DNA of 9,375 nucleotides from the NCBI GenBank assembly GCA_007128555.1, contig SKXF01000400.1:1-9375 (forward strand). Direction: 5' to 3'. The position numbers and the translations under genes were made by a program. This document shows positions 5,867 to 9,375 of the stretch, piece by piece (within the stretch, counting starts at the first letter, position 1; the number at the start of each line of letters is the position of its first letter). The notes beneath the pieces are model-generated. The model made no database searches. It was not told the origin of the DNA and worked only from the letters and a program-made list of their open reading frames with translations. The DNA comes from Clostridia bacterium. GTDB lineage: Bacteria > Bacillota_E > SLMV01 > PUMD01.

Positions 5867-5904
5867 AGCCATCTCCTTTTTTCGCGGGATGGCTTTTGTG
5901 TTTT
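5867..5904 (+). terminator. Intrinsic terminator, expression platform of the riboswitch
   Basis: A perfect 7-bp stem, AGCCATC (5867-5873) and GATGGCT (5888-5894), is followed by TTTGTGTTTT (5895-5904). An alternative helix exists: AAAGGAGA (5840-5847, containing most of the 3' strand of P1) is fully complementary to TCTCCTTT (5872-5879), which overlaps the 5' arm and loop of the terminator. Ligand binding should hold P1 together, prevent this antiterminator and let the terminator form, giving an OFF switch for the tup operon. Confidence 0.8.
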
Positions 5905-5919
5905 GGGGAGGTAACATCT

Positions 5920-6096
5920 ATGGATGACCGTACCATCTTGAAAGACTCCATTCTCCGGCGGGCGATGTGCAGCGGGCTTGTGCATCCTGCTCCCCCGGAT
6001 CTCTCGGCTGCCAGGAGGGCATCCCTGCGATGGCCCTGGCTGCCGGTTGATGATCTGGGAGCGGAAGGCACCGGGTGCGCCGAGGGAGTGCTGCTC
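5920..6096 (+). other. In-frame 59-codon extension upstream of the TupA signal peptide
   Basis: ATG 5920 has an excellent ribosome site (GGGGAGG, 5905-5911, 8-nt spacing) right after the terminator T-run. It reads without a stop straight into the tupA frame. The segment encodes a charged, non-hydrophobic stretch (starting MDDRTILKD; one Cys near each end) with GC-rich third positions like real coding sequence. It could be a true N-terminal extension, a leader that loads ribosomes onto tupA, or a 5' UTR that happens to be open. I recognise no domain in it. Confidence 0.45.
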
Positions 6097-6921
6097 ATGA
6101 GGCTGCTGCGGCTGGGGCTGCTCCTCATCCTCGTCATGTCGGCAGCGGTGAGCTGCACAGGCGAGGATGAGAGACAGACCGTGCTCCTGGCGGTGACCAC
6201 CAGCGTGGACAACTCCGGCCTGTTGGATGCCCTGGCCGGGGCCTTTGGGGCAAGTTCACCGTACCATCTTGAATGGGTGGCGGTCGGAACGGGACAGGCC
6301 CTGGAGCTGGGGCAGAACGGGGATGTGGATGCGGTTTTCGTCCACGGGGGCGACCTGGAGGAGGCGTTCATGTCCGGCGGCTGGGGTGTCGAGCGCAGTC
6401 GAGTCATGTGGAACAGCTTCGTAATCGTGGGACCGGCTTATGATCCAGCTGGGGTGGCTGGTGCAGAGGGTGCCGTTTCTGCTCTGGGTCGGGTTGCGGG
6501 GGCGGAAAGTATTTTTGTGTCTCGTGGAGATGATTCTGGAACACACCTTGTGGAGAGGGCGCTGTGGGGACATGCCCTGGGAGACGTACCCCCTGGCAGC
6601 TGGTACCTGGAGGTTGGCCAGGGGATGACATCTACTCTGCGGATCGCGTCGGAAAGGGGCGGATACACCCTGACGGACACCGCCACCCTCGCAGTGATGG
6701 AGAAGGAGCTTTCGCTCGCAGTTCTTTCCGAGGGTGATCCCCTTCTTCACAACCAGTACAGCGTGATCGCGGTCAACCCGGAGCGGCATCCCCGGATCAA
6801 CCACTCCGGGGCCCTGGCTTTCATAGAGTGGATTACCGGTGAAAAGGGACAGGAAGTCATTCGCGGTTTTGGATTGAATGGTTCTGAACAACCCTTGTTT
6901 GAGCCGAATGCGATGGACTAG
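6097..6921 (+). CDS. tupA: Tungstate ABC transporter substrate-binding lipoprotein TupA
   Basis: This is the extracytoplasmic tungstate receptor of a Tup-type importer. From ATG 6097 (preceded by GAGGGAG) it is 274 residues, the usual TupA length. It begins with a lipoprotein signal: Arg residues, a hydrophobic core, and Ser-Ala-Ala-Val-Ser-Cys with Cys20 as the likely lipidated residue. Family hallmarks follow in order: AVTTSVDNSGLLD (about 33-44), VAVGTGQALELGQNGDVDAV, VMWNSFVIVGP, FVSRGDDSGTH (about 140-150), VGQGMTSTLRIA and GGYTLTD. The TTS and SRGDDSGT segments are those expected to hold the oxyanion. After YTLTD the usual Arg is replaced by Thr-Ala. The alternative start ATG 5920 adds 59 residues in front and has the stronger ribosome site, so the start is the uncertain part. 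It is the first gene of tupABC-moeA, behind the riboswitch. Confidence 0.9.
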   Translation: MRLLRLGLLLILVMSAAVSCTGEDERQTVLLAVTTSVDNSGLLDALAGAFGASSPYHLEWVAVGTGQALELGQNGDVDAVFVHGGDLEEAFMSGGWGVERSRVMWNSFVIVGPAYDPAGVAGAEGAVSALGRVAGAESIFVSRGDDSGTHLVERALWGHALGDVPPGSWYLEVGQGMTSTLRIASERGGYTLTDTATLAVMEKELSLAVLSEGDPLLHNQYSVIAVNPERHPRINHSGALAFIEWITGEKGQEVIRGFGLNGSEQPLFEPNAMD

Positions 6922-6936
6922 CTGGAGGTTGTCGAC

Positions 6937-7635
6937 TTGCAGATACTGTGGGAGGGCCTGCGAGAGGGATTCATCCTCCTTGTTGAGGGAAGCCCGGAAC
7001 TCTGGGGGACGGTTGGCCTGTCCCTGGGGGTGTCGAGTGCAGCGGTGGGCGTTGCAACTGTGCTGGGGGTCCCGCTGGGGACACTGCTTGCCCTGAGCTC
7101 CCGGGGGTGGGGAAGGAACCTGATAATGCTGTTGATCAGTGTCTTCATGGGACTTCCCCCGGTCCTGGCTGGACTCGTCGTGTACCTGGTTCTTTCGGCC
7201 CAGGGCCCCCTCGGGGCATGGCAGATGCTGTTCACTCCCGGGGCCATGGTACTCGCCCAGGCCCTCCTGGCTCTGCCGGTGATCGCCGGGCTCACCTGCT
7301 CAGCGGTGAAGCAGGTGCCGACGGGTATACGAGATGCTGCTCGAACCCTGGGGGCTGCCCCCCATGTTGAGATGCTTACCGTCTTGCGGGAAGTGCGCCC
7401 GGCCCTGGCAGTGGCTGCCGCGGCCGGGCTCGGTCGTGTCCTGGCCGAAGTGGGTGCCGTGATGATGGTGGGGGGGAACATCGCAGGTCGCACCAGGGTG
7501 ATGACAACGGCCATTGTGCTGGAGACCCAGCGGGGAAACTTCGATCGGGCCCTGGGGCTGGGTCTGATCCTGCTGGTGCTGTCCTTTGTCCTGAATGGCT
7601 TGATCCGTGTTATAGGTGGGGATTGGGAGGTGTGA
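6937..7635 (+). CDS. tupB: Tungstate ABC transporter permease TupB
   Basis: This 232-residue integral membrane protein forms the channel of the tungstate importer. It starts at TTG 6937 with GGAGG (6924-6928) 8 bases ahead, 15 bases after the tupA stop. Several hydrophobic segments are visible, for example around TVGLSLGVSSAAVGVATVLG, LIMLLISVFMGLPPVLAGLV, MVLAQALLALPVIAGL and LGLILLVLSFVLNGLI. The coupling (EAA-type) loop is clear at GIRDAARTLGAAPHVE, followed by AEVGAVMMVGGNIAG and TTAIVLETQRGNF, a segment typical of TupB/WtpB/ModB permeases. Its stop is 2 bases before the tupC start. The context with TupA favours tungstate over molybdate; the permease sequence alone would not separate the two. 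Confidence 0.92.
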   Translation: MQILWEGLREGFILLVEGSPELWGTVGLSLGVSSAAVGVATVLGVPLGTLLALSSRGWGRNLIMLLISVFMGLPPVLAGLVVYLVLSAQGPLGAWQMLFTPGAMVLAQALLALPVIAGLTCSAVKQVPTGIRDAARTLGAAPHVEMLTVLREVRPALAVAAAAGLGRVLAEVGAVMMVGGNIAGRTRVMTTAIVLETQRGNFDRALGLGLILLVLSFVLNGLIRVIGGDWEV

Positions 7636-7637
7636 CG

Positions 7638-8381
7638 ATGGTGCTACTGCAGGCTGAATCGATCCGGCACAGTTACCGGGGGACCCTGGCCTGCTCAGTA
7701 CCAGGCATAGGGTTCACCGGTGGCATGATCAACGCAGTCGTGGGACCGAGTGGGGCGGGGAAGACCACCTTTCTTCGCATTTTGGCCGGGCTCATCGTTC
7801 CCGATGAGGGACAGGTCTGGTACCGGGGAGAGCCTCTGTATCGGAAGGTTCGAGGTCGGGCGGGGAGAACGGAATGTGATCTCGATGGGATGGTAATGGT
7901 GTTCCAGGAGCCCCAGCTGTTCCGGGGAACGGTCCGATGCAACCTGGAATACGGTCTTCGCCTTCGGCGAACCGATCGCCCCTTGCGTGAAGCAAGGGTA
8001 ACCCAGGTGGCTGGTCTGCTGGGACTCCAGGATGCCCTGGATTGGCAGGTGGGTTCCCTTTCGGCCGGAGAGGCGCAGCGGGTGGCACTGGGTCGGGCCC
8101 TGGTTCTTGAACCCGGAGTTGTGATCCTCGATGAACCGACGGCCAGCCTGGACCCGGTGAACATACGCACCCTGGAGACGGCCCTGGTACAGGCCTGCTC
8201 TGAATGGAACGTCGCGGTGGTGATGGTGACACACAACCTGGCCCAGGCGAGACGTATCGCGGACAGGATCAGTTTTTTTGACAGCGGCAGACTACAGAGC
8301 ACGGAGCCGGTTGAGGCGTTCTTTCGTGAGCCGAGTACCGGCAAACAACGCGCATTCCTGGAGGGAGACGCAGTCGGATGA
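7638..8381 (+). CDS. tupC: Tungstate ABC transporter ATP-binding protein TupC
   Basis: This 247-residue ATPase powers tungstate import. I start it at ATG 7638, with GGGAGG (7625-7630) 7 bases upstream and the tupB stop 2 bases before; TTG 7623 in frame lies inside tupB and is less likely. Motifs from this ATG: Walker A GPSGAGKTT (36-44), Q-loop Gln90, signature LSAGE (141-145, with Ala in place of the common first Gly), Walker B VVILDEP (161-167), SLD D-loop and H-loop His199. It is short and has no C-terminal regulatory (TOBE/Mop) domain of the ModC type, as expected for Tup systems. That suggests it is not gated by bound oxyanion and that control lies in the riboswitch. Its stop overlaps the moeA start (ATGA). 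Confidence 0.92.
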   Translation: MVLLQAESIRHSYRGTLACSVPGIGFTGGMINAVVGPSGAGKTTFLRILAGLIVPDEGQVWYRGEPLYRKVRGRAGRTECDLDGMVMVFQEPQLFRGTVRCNLEYGLRLRRTDRPLREARVTQVAGLLGLQDALDWQVGSLSAGEAQRVALGRALVLEPGVVILDEPTASLDPVNIRTLETALVQACSEWNVAVVMVTHNLAQARRIADRISFFDSGRLQSTEPVEAFFREPSTGKQRAFLEGDAVG

Positions 8382-9375
8382 GCAGGGATCTGTTCGGGGA
8401 ATTGAAGTCGCTTGACGAGGCTCGGGGCCTGTTGGTGGCGCATTTCCCCGGGGCGGCACCTTCACTGGAGGTGGAGGCCGTTCCCTTGCTGAAGGCGGGG
8501 GGGCGAGTGTTGGGGCAGGATACGTGTGCTCCCCGTGACGTCCCGGGGTTTCGCCGCTCCACCGTGGACGGCTATGCCGTCCGCGCAGGGGACACCGCAG
8601 GTGCCAGTGAAGGCCTGCCGGCTTATCTGAAACGGGTGGGTTTCGTGGCGATGGGAGAGGTGCCGGACCTGTCGCTCAGTGCGGGTGAGGCTGTCGGGGT
8701 TGCCACCGGTGGCATGCTGCCAGAAGGGGCCGATGCCGTGGTGATGTTCGAGTACACGGATTCTCCCCTGAGTGATGAGCTGGAAGTGGTGCGGCCGGTC
8801 ACCCCGGAGGAGAACGTGATCGGGGCCGATGAGGACGTGGCCCGCGGGCAGGTTGTCTTCACCGCTGGTACCCATCTCAGGCCGTCCCACGTTGGCGTGC
8901 TGTCGGCCATGGGGTTTGACGAGGTCCCGGTCTGGTCCCGGCTGCGGGCCGTCGTGTTTTCCAGTGGCGACGAGGTTGTTCCACCGGGCGAGATCCCCCT
9001 TCCCGGACAGGTTGCGGACATGAACGGGCCCACCCTGACCGTCTCGCTGTCTGGTGACGGAGTGGATGCCCAGTATGCGGGGATTCTGCCCGATTCTGCG
9101 GCAGCGATCACGGCGGCAGCAAGGGAAGGCCTGGTTGTCGCAGACCTCGCGCTCATCTCCGGGGGGAGTTCCGTGGGATTGCGAGATGTCACCGGGAAGG
9201 TCATCGAATCCCTCGGGCCGCCGGGAATTCTGTTCCACGGTGTGGCGATGAGCCCTGGCAAGCCCATCATCGCAGGGAAATCAGCCGGGTCCGCGGCCGT
9301 GTTCGGTCTCCCCGGTCATCCGGTGTCTGCCCAGGTTGTCTATACGGTGCTGTTGAGGGACCTGGTGCACAGGCT
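8378..9375 (+). CDS. moeA: Molybdopterin molybdotransferase MoeA (3' truncated)
   Basis: The frame opens at ATG 8378, overlapping the tupC stop by 4 bases, with GAGGGAG (8361-8367) 10 bases upstream. It runs without a stop to the right edge (332 codons seen). The protein is MoeA, which inserts molybdate or tungstate into adenylylated molybdopterin in the cytosol. Visible motifs: PGFRRSTVDGYAVRAGD (56-72; the Asp in VDGYAV matches a conserved catalytic-site Asp), ATGGMLPEGADAVVM (109-123), SSGDEV (195-200), LISGGSSVGLRDVT (259-272), MSPGKPIIAG (291-300) and FGLPGHPVSA (309-318). This covers domains I-III; domain IV is missing with the end of the window. Some relatives carry an extra C-terminal substrate-binding-like domain, which cannot be checked here. 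Being co-transcribed with tupABC, it probably serves tungsten cofactor synthesis. Confidence 0.93.
   Translation, partial: MSRDLFGELKSLDEARGLLVAHFPGAAPSLEVEAVPLLKAGGRVLGQDTCAPRDVPGFRRSTVDGYAVRAGDTAGASEGLPAYLKRVGFVAMGEVPDLSLSAGEAVGVATGGMLPEGADAVVMFEYTDSPLSDELEVVRPVTPEENVIGADEDVARGQVVFTAGTHLRPSHVGVLSAMGFDEVPVWSRLRAVVFSSGDEVVPPGEIPLPGQVADMNGPTLTVSLSGDGVDAQYAGILPDSAAAITAAAREGLVVADLALISGGSSVGLRDVTGKVIESLGPPGILFHGVAMSPGKPIIAGKSAGSAAVFGLPGHPVSAQVVYTVLLRDLVHR

Noticed and set aside
5836..5919. Starting tupA at 5836.
   Set aside because: This start lies inside the riboswitch aptamer and upstream of the terminator; the leading codons are riboswitch sequence.
5646..6407. A 253-codon minus-strand open frame.
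   Set aside because: It is antisense to the riboswitch and tupA, has low-complexity Ser/Pro/Thr-rich content and no family resemblance; a shadow of GC-rich coding sequence.
8462..9238. Long minus-strand open frames (also 8623-9270) opposite the last gene.
   Set aside because: The plus strand encodes an unmistakable MoeA here; these are antisense shadows.
1..9375. CRISPR arrays, long direct repeats or complete insertion sequences.
   Set aside because: No regularly spaced repeats and no intact transposase or terminal inverted repeats were seen by eye.

Overview
The window reads like a GC-rich bacterium with Gram-positive-style translation signals. Shine-Dalgarno sequences are strong (AGGAGG, GGGGAGG), GTG and TTG starts are common, and genes overlap tightly inside operons. 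A Moco-type riboswitch with an intrinsic terminator and a Tup-type tungstate transporter would fit an anaerobic member of the Bacillota (Clostridia/Limnochordia-like). That placement is inference; no rRNA or other phylogenetic marker is present.

Layout, left to right. (1) Positions 2-1306, + strand: the 3' part of an M20/AbgB-type amidohydrolase whose start lies outside the window. (2) About 1307-1616: no gene. At the end of this stretch is a promoter overlapped by a near-perfect palindrome of the copper-sensor CsoR operator type. It leads into a small exported protein (1617-1883) with a cluster of His, Met and Cys. (3) 1884-2103: a convergent intergenic region with a 9-bp stem-loop. (4) 2104-3847, - strand: a two-gene ABC-2 exporter operon (permease, ATPase) with a consensus promoter at 3917-3946. 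(5) 3848-4418: mostly non-coding. It holds a set of competing hairpins and a degraded zinc-ribbon fragment that may be a transposase remnant. (6) 4419-5612, - strand: an M24 'pita-bread' peptidase or hydrolase whose metal-ligand set is altered. (7) 5613-5919: a divergent control region with an 8+8 bp palindrome, a promoter, a Moco/Tuco-type riboswitch and a terminator. (8) 5920-9375, + strand: a tungstate uptake and cofactor operon, tupA-tupB-tupC-moeA. MoeA runs off the right edge.

The strongest biology is on the right-hand side. The riboswitch senses the molybdenum or tungsten cofactor and would end transcription when cofactor is plentiful. TupABC imports tungstate, and MoeA inserts the metal into molybdopterin, so the loop closes on itself. 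The short aptamer is compatible with the tungsten (Tuco) subclass. The most open questions are the CsoR-like operator with its small exported protein, the non-canonical M24 active site, and a 59-codon in-frame extension ahead of the TupA signal peptide.
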